Positions 17,687 through 27,950 of a DNA stretch of 64,000 nt are shown one piece after another. Location of the stretch: contig NZ_OU659204.1 of the NCBI RefSeq assembly GCF_915403165.1, forward strand, positions 3,472,001-3,536,000, in the 5' to 3' direction. This DNA is from Providencia alcalifaciens (GTDB lineage Bacteria; Pseudomonadota; Gammaproteobacteria; Enterobacterales; Enterobacteriaceae). Numbering within the stretch: the first letter of the stretch is position 1; each line of letters starts with the position of its first letter. The position numbers and the translations under genes are program-made. Below the pieces are notes generated by a model that was not told the origin of the DNA, did not search any database, and worked only from the letters and a program-made list of their open reading frames with translations.

Positions 17687-18997
17687 ATGACTGAGAAAAT
17701 GCCTTTTTACACCTACCCAAATCCCATTTCAAGGCAACTATTAGCCAAAGAGCTTCCAAGTAATACGGTGGCGCTTATTTTGGCAGGTGGCAAAGGATCT
17801 CGTCTCAAAGCCCTGACTCAGAAGCAGCCAAAACCCTCACTCCACTTTGGCGGGAAATTTCGAATTATTGATTTCACCTTATCTAACTGTATTAATTCAG
17901 GTATTTATCGTGTTGGTATACTCACCCAATACTATTCCCATCATTTAATCCAACATATCCAGCACAGTTGGTCATTTCTTAATGGCAAATCCAATGAATT
18001 TATTGAAATTTTTCCTGCTCAACAGAAACTGGATGCCGAAGATTGGTACCAAGGTACCGCCGATGCCATCTTTCAAAATCTCGATGTTATTAGCCAATAT
18101 CAAGCCAAATACATCATTGTGTTAGCCGGGGATCATATCTACAAAATGGATTATTCCCGCATGTTACTCGACCATGTTGAGAAAGGGAGCCAATGCACGG
18201 TGGCCTGCATTGAAGTGCCCTGTAACCAAGCTTCCGAACTTGGCATTATGGACATTAACGATGATGAACAAATTATTAATTTTATTGAAAAGCCCCTATT
18301 TCCCCCATCGATGCCAGGAAAGCCTTATGTCGCATTAGCCAGTATGGGCGTTTATGTTTTTGATGCCCAATACCTCTACCAATTACTCGCTGAAGAGCAG
18401 CAACAGCAGAACACACAACATGATTTTGGTAAGAATTTAATCCCTAAAGCGGTGCAACAAGGCAAGGCTTGGGCACACCCGTTTAGCCGCTCCTGCGTCT
18501 ATTCTGATTTTAATATGGGCACATCCCCCTACTGGCGAGATGTGGGTACCATTGATGCCTACTGGAATGCGAATATTGATTTAGTTGCAGCGAAGCCCGC
18601 ACTGGATATGTATGATCCCCAGTGGTCGATTCGGACGGGTCACTCCCCATTGGCACCAGCTCGGTTTATTCAAGGTGAGTCGCTGCAATCCCCCCAAATT
18701 ACCAACACATTGATTAATGCAGGCTCCATCGTCGAAGACGCCAAAATTGCTAACTCCGTGATTTTCCAAAATGTCCGCGTGAATGCTCACAGCCAACTCG
18801 ATGCCTGTGTGATCCTCCCTGATGTCTCTATTGGATATGCCTGCCGCTTACAACGCTGCATTATCGATAGCGGCTGTGTGTTACCCAATAAACTGGTTAT
18901 TGGTGAAGATCCACAATGGGATGCCCAACATTTCTATCGTTCTGAAGGTGGCGTCGTCCTTGTCACTCAAAAAATGCTCGATAGCCTTGCAGCTTAA
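17687..18997 (+). CDS. glgC: Glucose-1-phosphate adenylyltransferase
   Basis: A 436-residue enzyme that makes ADP-glucose, the first committed and allosterically controlled step of glycogen synthesis. The nucleotidyltransferase motif [31 protein letters not shown] region, the ADP-glucose contacts [13 protein letters not shown], the catalytic GDHIYKMDY and the C-terminal left-handed helix repeats ([19 protein letters not shown]) are all present. The length is close to E. coli GlgC (431). The N-terminal residues with K and R around 35-45 that bind fructose 1,6-bisphosphate in E. coli appear kept. It lies in the middle of the operon. Confidence 0.95.
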   Translation: MTEKMPFYTYPNPISRQLLAKELPSNTVALILAGGKGSRLKALTQKQPKPSLHFGGKFRIIDFTLSNCINSGIYRVGILTQYYSHHLIQHIQHSWSFLNGKSNEFIEIFPAQQKLDAEDWYQGTADAIFQNLDVISQYQAKYIIVLAGDHIYKMDYSRMLLDHVEKGSQCTVACIEVPCNQASELGIMDINDDEQIINFIEKPLFPPSMPGKPYVALASMGVYVFDAQYLYQLLAEEQQQQNTQHDFGKNLIPKAVQQGKAWAHPFSRSCVYSDFNMGTSPYWRDVGTIDAYWNANIDLVAAKPALDMYDPQWSIRTGHSPLAPARFIQGESLQSPQITNTLINAGSIVEDAKIANSVIFQNVRVNAHSQLDACVILPDVSIGYACRLQRCIIDSGCVLPNKLVIGEDPQWDAQHFYRSEGGVVLVTQKMLDSLAA

Positions 18998-19008
18998 AGG
19001 AGACTCAG

Positions 19009-20511
19009 ATGCGCATACTTCATGCTGGCTCAGAACTATTTCCTCTTCTCAAAACCGGCGGCTTAGCGGATGTGCTCGGCGCATTACCCCAAGCTCAAAT
19101 CGCTGAAGGGGCGGATGTCCGTATCGTATTACCCGGTTTCCCCGCGCTACTGGATGCGGTTCACCACACCTTAGTTGGCAACCATATCAATACATTTGCA
19201 GGCCCCATCACGGTGCGTTTTGGTCATTATGATGGTGTTGGTCTCTATTTAATTGACGCCCCGCATCTTTATCAGCGTACAGGCAGCCCCTATCATGACA
19301 ATCATCAACAAGAATACAGGGACAACTATCTGCGCTTTGCCTTATTAGGCTGGGTAAGCAGCGAACTTGCCTGCGGTTTTGATGCCGATTGGCGACCCGA
19401 CATTATTCATGCCCACGACTGGCATGCGGGACTCTGCGCCGCCTATCTCGCCGCTAAAAACACCCCGGTTCCTTGCGTATTTACCGTACATAATTTGGCT
19501 TACCAAGGGCTATTTTCGGCAACTCATTTTTCTGAGTTACAGCTACCAAATGGGTTTTATTCCCCCGAAGGCTTAGAGTTTTATGGGCAAATTTCCTACC
19601 TCAAAGCCGGGCTGTTCTACGCCAATAAAATCACCTTTGTCAGCCCCACTTATGCCAAAGAAGTCACGATACCTGAATACGGTTATGGGCTCGCCAGTTT
19701 ATTGAAACAGCGCCAATCTCAAGGGGATATTTTGGGGATCTTAAACGGCGTGGATTACCAAGTTTGGGATCCGCAGCTTGACCCGTTGATCCCCCATAAT
19801 TACGGGCGTCAAAATATGCTCGGCAAAGCCATCAGTAAAATGACCCACCAGCGAGAAAACGAACTTAATGTCACCGATAAAGTGCCATTATTCGGTGTTG
19901 TCAGCCGCCTCAGCACACAAAAGGGGTTAGATCTCTTGCTTGAAGTGATCCCCGATTTACTGCACCAAGGCGGGCAGCTGTCCGTTTTAGGCACTGGCGA
20001 CGCTGACTTACAACACGCCTTTGAGCAGCTAGCTCACCAATTCCCAAAACAGGTTTCTGTCCTGATTGATTATGACGAACTCCATGCCCATAAATTGATT
20101 GCTGCCGCTGACGTGATTGTGGTGCCAAGCCGCTACGAACCCTGTGGCTTGACCCAACTTTATGGTCTGAAATATGGTGCTCTCCCTTTGGTTCGCCACA
20201 CTGGCGGGCTAGCCGATACCGTCACCGATTGTTCCCTCGAAAATTTGGCGGATCGCACCGCAACCGGTTTTGTATTTCACGATTATCACGGTTATCGCTC
20301 CCACCATGGAAAAGCCACTGAACTCAATGATGCTGTGCGTCGCGTTTTCGCGCTTTGGAATGAACCGACTCGCTGGAAACGTGTACGCCGCCAAGGTATG
20401 CAGATAGATTTTAGCTGGCAGGCTTCCGCCCAAAAATACCTTGCGCTTTACCAAAGCTTAATTGAACCAAAGCTTCATTACTCAACGACGGAAGGTGCTG
20501 ACCATGAATGA
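19009..20511 (+). CDS. glgA: Glycogen synthase (ADP-glucose)
   Basis: A 500-residue GT5 glycosyltransferase that adds glucose from ADP-glucose to the growing alpha-1,4 chain. It has the substrate-binding KTGGLADV motif at the N-terminus (about residues 15-22), HAHDWHAGL, and the C-terminal [21 protein letters not shown] and HTGGLADTV. It is some 20 residues longer than E. coli GlgA (477), mostly through a C-terminal tail. AAGGAG lies before the ATG. Its last codons overlap the start of glgP by eight bases (ATGAATGA), so the two are probably translationally coupled. Confidence 0.95.
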   Translation: MRILHAGSELFPLLKTGGLADVLGALPQAQIAEGADVRIVLPGFPALLDAVHHTLVGNHINTFAGPITVRFGHYDGVGLYLIDAPHLYQRTGSPYHDNHQQEYRDNYLRFALLGWVSSELACGFDADWRPDIIHAHDWHAGLCAAYLAAKNTPVPCVFTVHNLAYQGLFSATHFSELQLPNGFYSPEGLEFYGQISYLKAGLFYANKITFVSPTYAKEVTIPEYGYGLASLLKQRQSQGDILGILNGVDYQVWDPQLDPLIPHNYGRQNMLGKAISKMTHQRENELNVTDKVPLFGVVSRLSTQKGLDLLLEVIPDLLHQGGQLSVLGTGDADLQHAFEQLAHQFPKQVSVLIDYDELHAHKLIAAADVIVVPSRYEPCGLTQLYGLKYGALPLVRHTGGLADTVTDCSLENLADRTATGFVFHDYHGYRSHHGKATELNDAVRRVFALWNEPTRWKRVRRQGMQIDFSWQASAQKYLALYQSLIEPKLHYSTTEGADHE

Positions 20512-22948
20512 GCCATTTACCATCCAAAATCGCGAACAGCGGATCAACACACTGATCGACTCCATTCAAACCAAATTGAAGTTTATGATTGGAAAAGACC
20601 CCATTATTGCCACCCAGCATGATTGGTTGAATGCCATCTCCTACGCTATCCGCGATTTAACCGTTGACCGTTGGTTACACGCCATTCGCCGTTCTCTATC
20701 TCAATCTGATCGTGCGGTTGCCTATCTCTCAATGGAGTTTCTGATTGGCCGCACCCTTTCCAATACCTTATTAAACTTAGGCATGTATGAGGATGTGGCT
20801 GATGCTTTAAAAAAAATGGGCTTTGAACTGAATGCTATTTTAGAGGAAGAGGATGATCCCGGCTTAGGCAATGGCGGTTTAGGGCGTCTTGCCGCCTGCT
20901 TTTTAGATTCTCTCGCCACCTTAAAAATCCCCTCCGTCGGGTTTGGTATTCGCTACGAATATGGCATGTTTCAACAAAATATTATTGACGGTCAACAAGT
21001 TGAATCTACCGACCGCTGGCTACAATATGGCAATGCGTGGGAATTTCCACGCTATAACCTTAGCTACAAAGTCCGCTTTGCAGGTCGTCTTCAACAAGAA
21101 GGCAAAATCGTTCGCTGGGTGGAAACCGAAGAGGTGCTTGCTCGTGCCTATGACCAAATCGTGATGGGCTATGGCTGCGATGCCACCAACACCCTACGCC
21201 TGTGGTCTGCCCATGCCACGAATGAGATGAATATCAATAAATTTAATCAAGGGGAATACTCGGCAGCCGTTGAAGATAAAAATTTTTCTGAGAATGTATC
21301 CCGCGTGCTCTACCCCAATGACTCTACGGAATCGGGGAAAATTTTGCGTCTTGGGCAAGAGTATTTTCTTGTCTCCGCAACCTTGCAGAATATCCTCGAT
21401 GTCCATTACCGAATCCACGGCACGTTAAGTAACCTTGCCTATAAAGTGGCAATCCATCTGAATGATACCCACCCCGTTTTAGCGATTCCTGAACTGATGC
21501 GCTTGCTGATAGATGAACACGAATATGAGTGGGAAGCCGCATGGCAAATGAGTGAAAGCATCTTTTCCTACACCAATCACACTCTGATGGGGGAAGCATT
21601 GGAACGTTGGCCTGTGGATCTTCTTGGGCGATTACTCCCCCGCCACCTACAAATTATCTTTGAAATAAATGACCACTTTCTCACTAAAATCAAGCAGCGT
21701 TACCCCAACAACCCAGAACTTTTAGCTCGCTTATCTCTGATTGATGAATCCCATGGGCGCTATGTTCGCATGGCATGGCTTGCCGTCGTCGGCAGCTACC
21801 AAGTCAATGGCGTGTCAAAGCTGCATTCTGAGCTCATGACCCAAGAAATTTTCGCGGATTTTGCCAAAGTATTTCCTGAGCGTTTTAGCAATATCACCAA
21901 TGGCATTACCCCACGTCGCTGGCTGGCATTGTGCAATAAGCCCCTTGCAAGCTTGATTGATGAAACCATCGGTGAAAGTTGGCGAGACGATCTCACAGAG
22001 CTTTCGCGACTACAGCAACGCGCCGATTTTCCTCTATTTATTGAGCGGTTAAAAACCTGCAAGTTAGAAAACAAAGTTGCTCTTGCCAACTATATCGCTA
22101 AAAACGTCAATATCATCGTCGATCCTCACGCAATGTTCGATGTACAAATCAAACGCATTCATGAATATAAACGCCAATTACTCAATATCTTGCAAGTCAT
22201 TGGACGCTATCAACGAATCTTGCAACTTCCCGAAAAGAATTGGGTTCCGCGCGTGGTGATTTTTTCAGGAAAAGCCGCCTCATCCTACGCTAACGCCAAA
22301 ATGATCATCCGGCTCATCAATGACGTCGCTAACGTGATTAACCATGACGCCCGAATCAAAAACCGTTTAAAAGTGATTTTTATCCCAAATTACAGCGTGA
22401 GCTTAGCGGAATTAATCATTCCCGCCACCGACTTATCCGAACAAATTTCGCTTGCAGGAACAGAAGCATCTGGAACAGGTAATATGAAATTTGCCCTCAA
22501 TGGCGCATTGACCATTGGCACATTAGATGGCGCTAATATTGAAATTCGCGAACATGTTGGCGAAGAAAATATGTTTATCTTTGGACATACAGCCAAGCAA
22601 GTTGACGCGATTCGTGCGCAAGGCTATGACCCACGAAAGATTTACCAAGAACATGAAGATCTGCACAATGTCCTCAATTCCCTCGTTTCGGGCATTTTCA
22701 GCCCCGATGACCCTAATCGCTATTACCCGCTTTATGATTCCCTGATTAATTTTGGCGATCATTATCAATTGCTTGCCGATTACCACTCTTACATTCAAGC
22801 CCAAGATGCTGTCGATAAGCTATACCAAAACCCAACATTATGGGCGCAAAAAACCCTGTATAATATCGCTAATATGGGTTATTTCTCTTCCGATAGAACC
22901 ATTAATGAATATGTTGAAAAGATATGGCGAATGAAACCAACTCAATGA
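20504..22948 (+). CDS. glgP: Glycogen phosphorylase
   Basis: An 814-residue GT35 phosphorylase (E. coli GlgP has 815) that releases glucose 1-phosphate from chain ends. The active-site patterns are clear: [31 protein letters not shown], and the pyridoxal phosphate lysine in [18 protein letters not shown], with EYKRQL before it. I chose the ATG at 20504, which overlaps the end of glgA and has GAAGG upstream; an in-frame ATG at 20462 has no ribosome site and adds residues absent from the family. It closes the glg operon and is followed by a strong terminator. Confidence 0.95.
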   Translation: MNEPFTIQNREQRINTLIDSIQTKLKFMIGKDPIIATQHDWLNAISYAIRDLTVDRWLHAIRRSLSQSDRAVAYLSMEFLIGRTLSNTLLNLGMYEDVADALKKMGFELNAILEEEDDPGLGNGGLGRLAACFLDSLATLKIPSVGFGIRYEYGMFQQNIIDGQQVESTDRWLQYGNAWEFPRYNLSYKVRFAGRLQQEGKIVRWVETEEVLARAYDQIVMGYGCDATNTLRLWSAHATNEMNINKFNQGEYSAAVEDKNFSENVSRVLYPNDSTESGKILRLGQEYFLVSATLQNILDVHYRIHGTLSNLAYKVAIHLNDTHPVLAIPELMRLLIDEHEYEWEAAWQMSESIFSYTNHTLMGEALERWPVDLLGRLLPRHLQIIFEINDHFLTKIKQRYPNNPELLARLSLIDESHGRYVRMAWLAVVGSYQVNGVSKLHSELMTQEIFADFAKVFPERFSNITNGITPRRWLALCNKPLASLIDETIGESWRDDLTELSRLQQRADFPLFIERLKTCKLENKVALANYIAKNVNIIVDPHAMFDVQIKRIHEYKRQLLNILQVIGRYQRILQLPEKNWVPRVVIFSGKAASSYANAKMIIRLINDVANVINHDARIKNRLKVIFIPNYSVSLAELIIPATDLSEQISLAGTEASGTGNMKFALNGALTIGTLDGANIEIREHVGEENMFIFGHTAKQVDAIRAQGYDPRKIYQEHEDLHNVLNSLVSGIFSPDDPNRYYPLYDSLINFGDHYQLLADYHSYIQAQDAVDKLYQNPTLWAQKTLYNIANMGYFSSDRTINEYVEKIWRMKPTQ

Positions 22949-23080
22949 AATAAACAAAAAACACAAAATATATATTTTCGCATTTTTATTACTTTAATTT
23001 AAATGATCCCATTGTTGTGAGTGTCCCATTTATTAACTTCGACTGGAGTTTGATTTAATAAGAGTTTGAGTTGATATATG

Positions 23081-23107
23081 AAAGGGAATACTGATTGTAT
23101 TCCCTTT
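23081..23107. terminator. Bidirectional terminator after glgP
   Basis: AAAGGGAATAC (23081-23091) pairs perfectly with GTATTCCCTTT (23097-23107) and is followed by further Ts. It stands between glgP and a converging minus-strand gene, so it can serve both. Confidence 0.85.
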
Positions 23108-23114
23108 TTTGCTC

Positions 23115-23675
23115 TTAATACTCGCTGTAATCCACTTCTTCGTCATTCAGTTCGACCATGACGTCGAAATGTTCCATGATGTCCATAAACGGTTCGAAAA
23201 TACCGGAAGGAATTAAGATCTCATGGTAAGCATCATTACCGGAAGTCAGACCCAATAAATAGTAGCCGAGGGCTTGTAGCTGCTGATTAGCACGAATAAA
23301 AATTTGGTCTGGCCTTAAATCGTTTTTAGGGTCTTTAACGGCAAAATCTAGTTGAATATCCAATCCTTCAACGTCAACAGCATCTTCCAAGAAACCCACT
23401 GCAGATTCACTGTCTTTCCAGTCTATCCAAAAGCTGTTTCCCATATTCGACCTGACAATAAGATCTGCCATTAAATAGCCAATTTCACCTTCTTCGATAC
23501 GTTCGACGAACCCCTCTTCGTCTTCACTAATACACTCTTTTAACTCTTCCTCAAATGAAGAGATATCTATTTCCATATTCTCGATTGAATCTGGATTTAA
23601 CAGCTTCGCCAGCTTGTTAACCACTTGCATAATATCATTGAAGTGGTCGAGCGCTTCTGGGTTCATGCCCTGCAT
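23115..23675 (-). CDS. Acidic protein of unknown function
   Basis: A 186-residue, very acidic protein (runs such as SISEDEEGFVERIEEGEIG in the family style, and a tail ELNDEEVDYSEY). I do not recognise a family. It has no signal peptide or membrane helix, so it is cytoplasmic. The central part has alternating hydrophobic strands (GLDIQLDFAVKD, QALGYYLLGL) that suggest a small alpha/beta fold. Such acidic single-domain proteins are often immunity proteins or nucleic acid mimics, but no toxin gene is adjacent. AAGGAAC lies before the ATG. It follows a VOC-family gene in the same direction after an 88-base gap. Confidence 0.7.
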   Translation of the reverse strand: MQGMNPEALDHFNDIMQVVNKLAKLLNPDSIENMEIDISSFEEELKECISEDEEGFVERIEEGEIGYLMADLIVRSNMGNSFWIDWKDSESAVGFLEDAVDVEGLDIQLDFAVKDPKNDLRPDQIFIRANQQLQALGYYLLGLTSGNDAYHEILIPSGIFEPFMDIMEHFDVMVELNDEEVDYSEY

Positions 23676-23763
23676 CGTTGTTCCTTATTTTTAGCGTAAT
23701 TGGCTGTATTTTCACTAAAATAGGTTATTCGGTATATCGACCAATTCCGATATTTACATTTAA

Positions 23764-24147
23764 TTAACCCTGTACTGGCGTGCAAATTTCGATCAAAAAG
23801 CCATTTAGGTCATGAACATAACCGATGGTTTGTCCCCAAGGCATCTCCTGCGCATCTTGTACCAACTCAGCGCCTGCTTTAACCGCCTGAGCCAACGCGT
23901 TTTGTACATTATCAGTCTCGAAAGCAAGTTCAAAAACAGGGGCGTGCGGATTAGGAGAAACCGCGCCTTTACCAAGTTGGTTCATCAATGCCAATGAAGA
24001 AAATGAAATCGTGGTGTTGCCAGTATCCAGCTCTCCATAATCACCGCTTTCATGGAGAAACGATTTTTTAAAGCCAAAAGCCTGTTGGTAAAAATCGAGG
24101 GTTTTCTCAACATTCTCGACATACAAAATAGCGTATTTGAATTTCAT
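23764..24147 (-). CDS. VOC-family (glyoxalase/bleomycin-resistance fold) protein
   Basis: A 127-residue protein with the two beta-alpha-beta-beta-beta units of the vicinal oxygen chelate fold: KYAILYVENVEKTLDFYQQAFGF at the start and AFETDNVQNALAQAVKAGAEL...GYVHDLNGFLIEICTP at the end. The closing pattern D-x-NGFLIEI holds a metal ligand Glu. Members include lyases, dioxygenases and antibiotic-binding proteins, and the substrate cannot be predicted. It begins 26 bases after the stop of a MarR-type regulator gene and is probably co-transcribed with it. Confidence 0.85.
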   Translation of the reverse strand: MKFKYAILYVENVEKTLDFYQQAFGFKKSFLHESGDYGELDTGNTTISFSSLALMNQLGKGAVSPNPHAPVFELAFETDNVQNALAQAVKAGAELVQDAQEMPWGQTIGYVHDLNGFLIEICTPVQG

Positions 24148-24173
24148 TATTTTCTCTCACGTCATAGGGAGTA

Positions 24174-24659
24174 TTAGGCTTTGTCGATATCAAATTGCTT
24201 GGCGACATCCACCAGCCATTTTCGGATCACTTTTTCATCAGACTCGCTCACTCCACTTAATAATCTATTTTCAGTGGATTTAACAGCACCTTTGCATTGA
24301 AGTAATAATGCTTTCCCTAATTGGGTTATTTCAATAATTTGGATCCGCCCATGCTCAGGGTGCGGCAACTTAGAGATCATTCCCGCCTTTTCGAGATTTT
24401 TCACAATCACACTCATGGTCTGTGGCGTTAATAATGATAGCCTCGCTAAGTCAGCGCCTGAAGCTTTCGGATATTCTGCAACCATTAACAACACGGAAAA
24501 TTGAGGAAGCGTCACTCCCACATCCTGCAAAACTTGCTCCATGCGAATACGATGAGCCGCATGAGCCTGTCGCAGTAAATAGCCAATATGACCAGACTCT
24601 CCACGTTTGCCTTCCCCTATTTCAGGGATCATGGATGTATTAACTTTTGACTTGCGCAT
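24174..24659 (-). CDS. MarR-family transcriptional regulator
   Basis: A 161-residue protein with a winged helix-turn-helix (about 55-115): LPQFSVLLMVAEYPKASGADLARLS, the recognition helix TPQTMSVIVKNLEKAGMI and the wing HPEHGRIQIIEIT. The flanking helices at both ends form the dimer. MarR proteins usually repress their own operon and a divergent gene and respond to phenolic or oxidising compounds. Here the divergent gene is an AhpD-like protein, 58 bases away, and a VOC gene follows. Control of both by this regulator is an inference from that layout. Confidence 0.88.
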   Translation of the reverse strand: MRKSKVNTSMIPEIGEGKRGESGHIGYLLRQAHAAHRIRMEQVLQDVGVTLPQFSVLLMVAEYPKASGADLARLSLLTPQTMSVIVKNLEKAGMISKLPHPEHGRIQIIEITQLGKALLLQCKGAVKSTENRLLSGVSESDEKVIRKWLVDVAKQFDIDKA

Positions 24660-24717
24660 AATGTAAGAATTCGAATATTATTATCAGAGTTCTTATATTA
24701 TCCGTTTGGAGCACAGA
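24660..24717. promoter_or_regulatory. Divergent promoter and likely MarR operator
   Basis: The 58-base gap between the MarR and AhpD-like genes contains TAAGAA and TTCTTA as separated inverted arms, an internal ATTCGAAT palindrome, and for the plus strand TTCGAA and TATATT 18 bases apart as possible -35 and -10. The operator assignment is inferred. Confidence 0.4.
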
Positions 24718-25194
24718 ATGAAACCTGAAATTATTGGAAGAAGTGATTGGAACCAGTTTGAAAAAATCGCCCCGGAAGTCGTTGCTGCAATGGGAGAGCT
24801 AGGAAAAGCCGTTAGCAATTCAGGACTTGAAAAACCGCTCACTGAGTTACTGAAAATACGCGTTTCCCAAATCAACGGTTGCGCGTTTTGCTTGCAATAT
24901 CACTTAAATTTAGCCCGTAAATTGGGAATTGAAACCGCTAAATTAGATCTTCTACCAACTTGGCCTGATGCGGGTATTTATACTCCCCGCGAACAAGCTG
25001 CGCTCGCTTGGGCAGAATCACTAACTCTAATGGCTGCTCAGCATGTTTCTGATGATGTTTATCAAGCACTACAAAATGAATTTACTGAATCCGAAATTGC
25101 ATTTCTAACCTCAGCGATTGGGGCGATTAACGCTTGGAACCGCATCGCGGGTGCTCTGCAATTTGCGCCACCAATTCCTAAATCAAGTCTGTAA
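24718..25194 (+). CDS. AhpD/carboxymuconolactone decarboxylase-family protein
   Basis: A 158-residue protein with the AhpD core ELLKIRVSQINGCAFCLQYH, in which the redox pair C-x-x-C and the following His are intact (about residues 52-59). AhpD-like proteins reduce peroxides or organic hydroperoxides with thiol donors. The start at 24718 has GGAG seven bases upstream; a TTG four codons earlier would overlap that site. It is transcribed away from a MarR regulator gene, a common arrangement for thiol-peroxidase genes controlled by oxidation-sensing MarR proteins. Confidence 0.85.
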   Translation: MKPEIIGRSDWNQFEKIAPEVVAAMGELGKAVSNSGLEKPLTELLKIRVSQINGCAFCLQYHLNLARKLGIETAKLDLLPTWPDAGIYTPREQAALAWAESLTLMAAQHVSDDVYQALQNEFTESEIAFLTSAIGAINAWNRIAGALQFAPPIPKSSL

Positions 25195-25201
25195 AGTCAT
25201 G

Positions 25202-25231
25202 CATCCCAAGGTGAATATCGCCCTTGGGATG
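25202..25231. terminator. Hairpin between converging genes
   Basis: CATCCCAAGG (25202-25211) and CCTTGGGATG (25222-25231) are perfect inverted arms around a ten-base loop, between the AhpD-like gene and the converging permease gene. A T-run is lacking, so it may work with Rho or merely end the messages. Confidence 0.6.
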
Positions 25232-25236
25232 GTTGA

Positions 25237-26892
25237 TTAACGGCTATACCGCTGCTGAATAAATTGCGCGCACAGCATCAAAGTTAAGCTTATCAATACC
25301 GCCAGACAGGCCATCGCCATGCCGCTGCCGATGGAACCTTGTTCAAACTGACGCCAAACAAAAATCGACACGGTTTGCATGCCTGCGGGAGCCAGTAACA
25401 ATGAGGAAACCAGCTCTCGTGATGCCACCGCAAACACCAACATCATCGCCGCCACTAAACTCGGTAAAACCAACGGAAATAAAATTAGTCTCAGTGACGT
25501 CATCAACCCTGCGCCATGAACCCGTGCCGCATCGGATAAACTGCCGCCAATTTGCGTGAATGCCGCACTGCAATAACGCACAGGATAAGGCAGTAATAAG
25601 CAACTATAAGCGAGCAATAAAATACCCCAAGTATGATAGGGCGTGATGGGCCAAAACGGTTGATTCCAAGCCAAAATAAGCCCCACTGCGACCACAATAC
25701 CGGGAATGGCTATCGGCAATAACGAAAGCCCATCCAGCAATGCCGCACCACGGATCCGCTGCGCGACGACCAGCCATGCACATAAAAAGCCCAGTATCCC
25801 CGTCAATATCGCTGTTGCCGTTGCGAGAGACACACTCGTCAATAAGGCATCAAGAGCTTCCGTGTGGCTATTTAGCAGCCCAGAAAAATGCCGGAGCGTT
25901 AGGTTATCCCACGTCAATCCGCCAGAAACGGTATTGGAAAATGCCGTGCCAAACATGGCGAGTAATGGCATACCCACCGCACAAAGCGCCACGAAAGAAA
26001 ACAAACACACCGCGGGAATACGCCAAATACCCAGAGAGCGTGTCACCAATGCCGCAGCTTTTCCCGTATTCGTCGCCACGTTACGCCCAGACACTAACGA
26101 ACGCTGTAAGGTATAAGCCAATAGCGCCAAACTGGCTAACACCAACGACAGCGATGCCGCTCCCGGTAAATCAATCGGCCAGTCGGCAAGACGCTGCTCG
26201 ATATCCGTTGTCAGCACCCGAATACCATTCGGCGAACCAATCGCTGCGGGGATCCCATACTCTTCAATCGCTAAAGTGAAAACCAGCAATAAACCTGCGG
26301 CAATGGAAGGCAGAGAGAGGGGTAATGTCACTCGCATAAATGCCTGCCATGCAGATGCCCCATGAACTTGTGCCACATCTGCCAGACGATTGCCATTCGC
26401 CGCCATACTGCGGGAGACGGCAAAGTAGAGAACAGGAAATAAATTCAATGACATAATCACCACCATTCCCCCAAGGGAAAACAGGGCGCTGCCGGGGCTA
26501 ATTCCAAATAATTGCTGAGAATAACCATTAGGTTGCAGGGTTAACATCCATGAAAGCCCAGCAATATACGGTGGAATCAAAAATGGGATCAAAAACAGCA
26601 AATCCCAAACACGGGCAAAAGGCAGGTTAAATAACCCTCGCAAAGCCCCTAATGGGATGGCTATCACCGCACTTAGCAGCGCCACACCTAAACCCAGTAA
26701 AAACGTATTTTGCAGTAAATTTGCCAGTTCTGGCTCATTAAATAGATGGATAATCGGCTGGAAAGTTTGGCTGAAATCCCCTTGGCCAAAATGCGGGAAT
26801 AACGCTTGTAACACAATAAAACTCAAGGGAATAATCACTAAAATCGCCAAGGCGATTAAGATAGAGAATGGCAATAAACGACGTGTCATCAT
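25237..26892 (-). CDS. ABC importer permease, two-domain (Fbp/Afu type)
   Basis: A 551-residue inner membrane protein with about 12 hydrophobic segments in two homologous halves. Each half carries the binding-protein-dependent permease (EAA) loop: DVAQVHGASAWQAFMRVTLPLSLP near residue 190 and DAARVHGAGLMTSLRLILFPLVLP near 475. Such fused permeases are typical of the FbpB/SfuB/AfuB importers for ferric iron, and also of related importers for phosphorylated sugars or phosphonates. It is the last gene of the three-gene operon ATPase, binding protein, permease. Confidence 0.88.
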   Translation of the reverse strand: MMTRRLLPFSILIALAILVIIPLSFIVLQALFPHFGQGDFSQTFQPIIHLFNEPELANLLQNTFLLGLGVALLSAVIAIPLGALRGLFNLPFARVWDLLFLIPFLIPPYIAGLSWMLTLQPNGYSQQLFGISPGSALFSLGGMVVIMSLNLFPVLYFAVSRSMAANGNRLADVAQVHGASAWQAFMRVTLPLSLPSIAAGLLLVFTLAIEEYGIPAAIGSPNGIRVLTTDIEQRLADWPIDLPGAASLSLVLASLALLAYTLQRSLVSGRNVATNTGKAAALVTRSLGIWRIPAVCLFSFVALCAVGMPLLAMFGTAFSNTVSGGLTWDNLTLRHFSGLLNSHTEALDALLTSVSLATATAILTGILGFLCAWLVVAQRIRGAALLDGLSLLPIAIPGIVVAVGLILAWNQPFWPITPYHTWGILLLAYSCLLLPYPVRYCSAAFTQIGGSLSDAARVHGAGLMTSLRLILFPLVLPSLVAAMMLVFAVASRELVSSLLLAPAGMQTVSIFVWRQFEQGSIGSGMAMACLAVLISLTLMLCAQFIQQRYSR

Positions 26893-26951
26893 CAGAGAAT
26901 CAGCTCCTGCTGGGTCGCTAATGCCACCCAGCGGCGAGGAAGAAAAAACCG

Positions 26952-27950
26952 CTAGCGGAAAATTCCGCTAAAGCGAGATAACACGCTGCTGCGCTCTGCA
27001 CTGTCGGTAGTCGGTTCTGGCAACAGTTTTAACGTCGAAAAATCAGGGCGTTTACCAACAACATCCGTTCTGGCTGGCATCAACCATGCCTCCGCCACGA
27101 TTTTTTGACCTTCAGGGGAGAGCACGTAATCAATAAAAGCTTTGGCTTCATTTTGCTGTTTACTGCTATTTAAAATCATCATTGGGCGTGGTGCGATGGC
27201 CGTTCCGCTACTTGGAAAAATCACCTCGATGGATTCACCTTCCGCGATACTGCCGTAAGCCACATAGTCGACTGCACCAAAAACGGCCGCTTTTGCCCCT
27301 TGCAACACAGGCGTTAAGGCTTGTGCATTCGGACCAGAAATCACCATCCCGTTGGCTTTCAATTCAGAGAATAGTGTCCATGCTGCTTCTGGTTTTGCAT
27401 TCTGTAATCCCAATAATAAATCTAGCGATGCCCCTGACAACGCAGGATCTGGCATGGTGACTTTATCTTTAAAAACGGGCTGTGCTAAATCTGCCCAATC
27501 TGTTGGTTTCGGCGTGCCACTTTTGCTGTTCCAAACAATCCCCAATGCGGAGATCCCTTGCGCCACATAGTAGGGTGTTTTGAATTGCGCAGGTACTTTT
27601 TCAGCATTTGGGCTTTCATACGCCAGTAACCAGCCTTTTTGCTGAAGGTCTACCGCGGTATCCCATGAGGCAGAAATCAAGACATCCGCTCGCGGATTGG
27701 CTTGCTCTGCTTCTAAACGCGCCATCACTTTGCCTGTCGTTGCCTGAAAAACATCAACTTTCACGCCCGTTTGCTTTTCATACCCTGCGGCTAGCTGTTT
27801 TGCCATCGCCCCCGGACCTGCGGTATAGACGGTCAATGCCTGGGAAGAAATGGAGAATAGTGCACAGGATAATCCTAAACTCATTGCGATACCTTTCATG
27901 GAAAAATGGTTTGATAACATCAGCTTTTGCATAACAGAGTCTCTCTTCAT
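26952..27950 (-). CDS. ABC importer periplasmic binding protein (Fbp/Afu-like)
   Basis: A 332-residue binding protein with a signal peptide (hydrophobic part IAMSLGLSCALFSIS, likely cut at SQA-LTV) and a class II fold: LTVYTAGPGAMAKQLAAGYEKQTGVKVDVFQATTG and PRADVLISASWDTAVDLQQKGWL. FbpA-type ferric-binding proteins use two adjacent tyrosines; here the equivalent region reads GAVDYVAYGS, so that pair is not evident and the ligand may not be iron. The ATG at 27950 overlaps the ATPase stop (ATGA); the in-frame ATG at 27932, with GAAGAGAG upstream, is an alternative start. Confidence 0.82.
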   Translation of the reverse strand: MKRDSVMQKLMLSNHFSMKGIAMSLGLSCALFSISSQALTVYTAGPGAMAKQLAAGYEKQTGVKVDVFQATTGKVMARLEAEQANPRADVLISASWDTAVDLQQKGWLLAYESPNAEKVPAQFKTPYYVAQGISALGIVWNSKSGTPKPTDWADLAQPVFKDKVTMPDPALSGASLDLLLGLQNAKPEAAWTLFSELKANGMVISGPNAQALTPVLQGAKAAVFGAVDYVAYGSIAEGESIEVIFPSSGTAIAPRPMMILNSSKQQNEAKAFIDYVLSPEGQKIVAEAWLMPARTDVVGKRPDFSTLKLLPEPTTDSAERSSVLSRFSGIFR

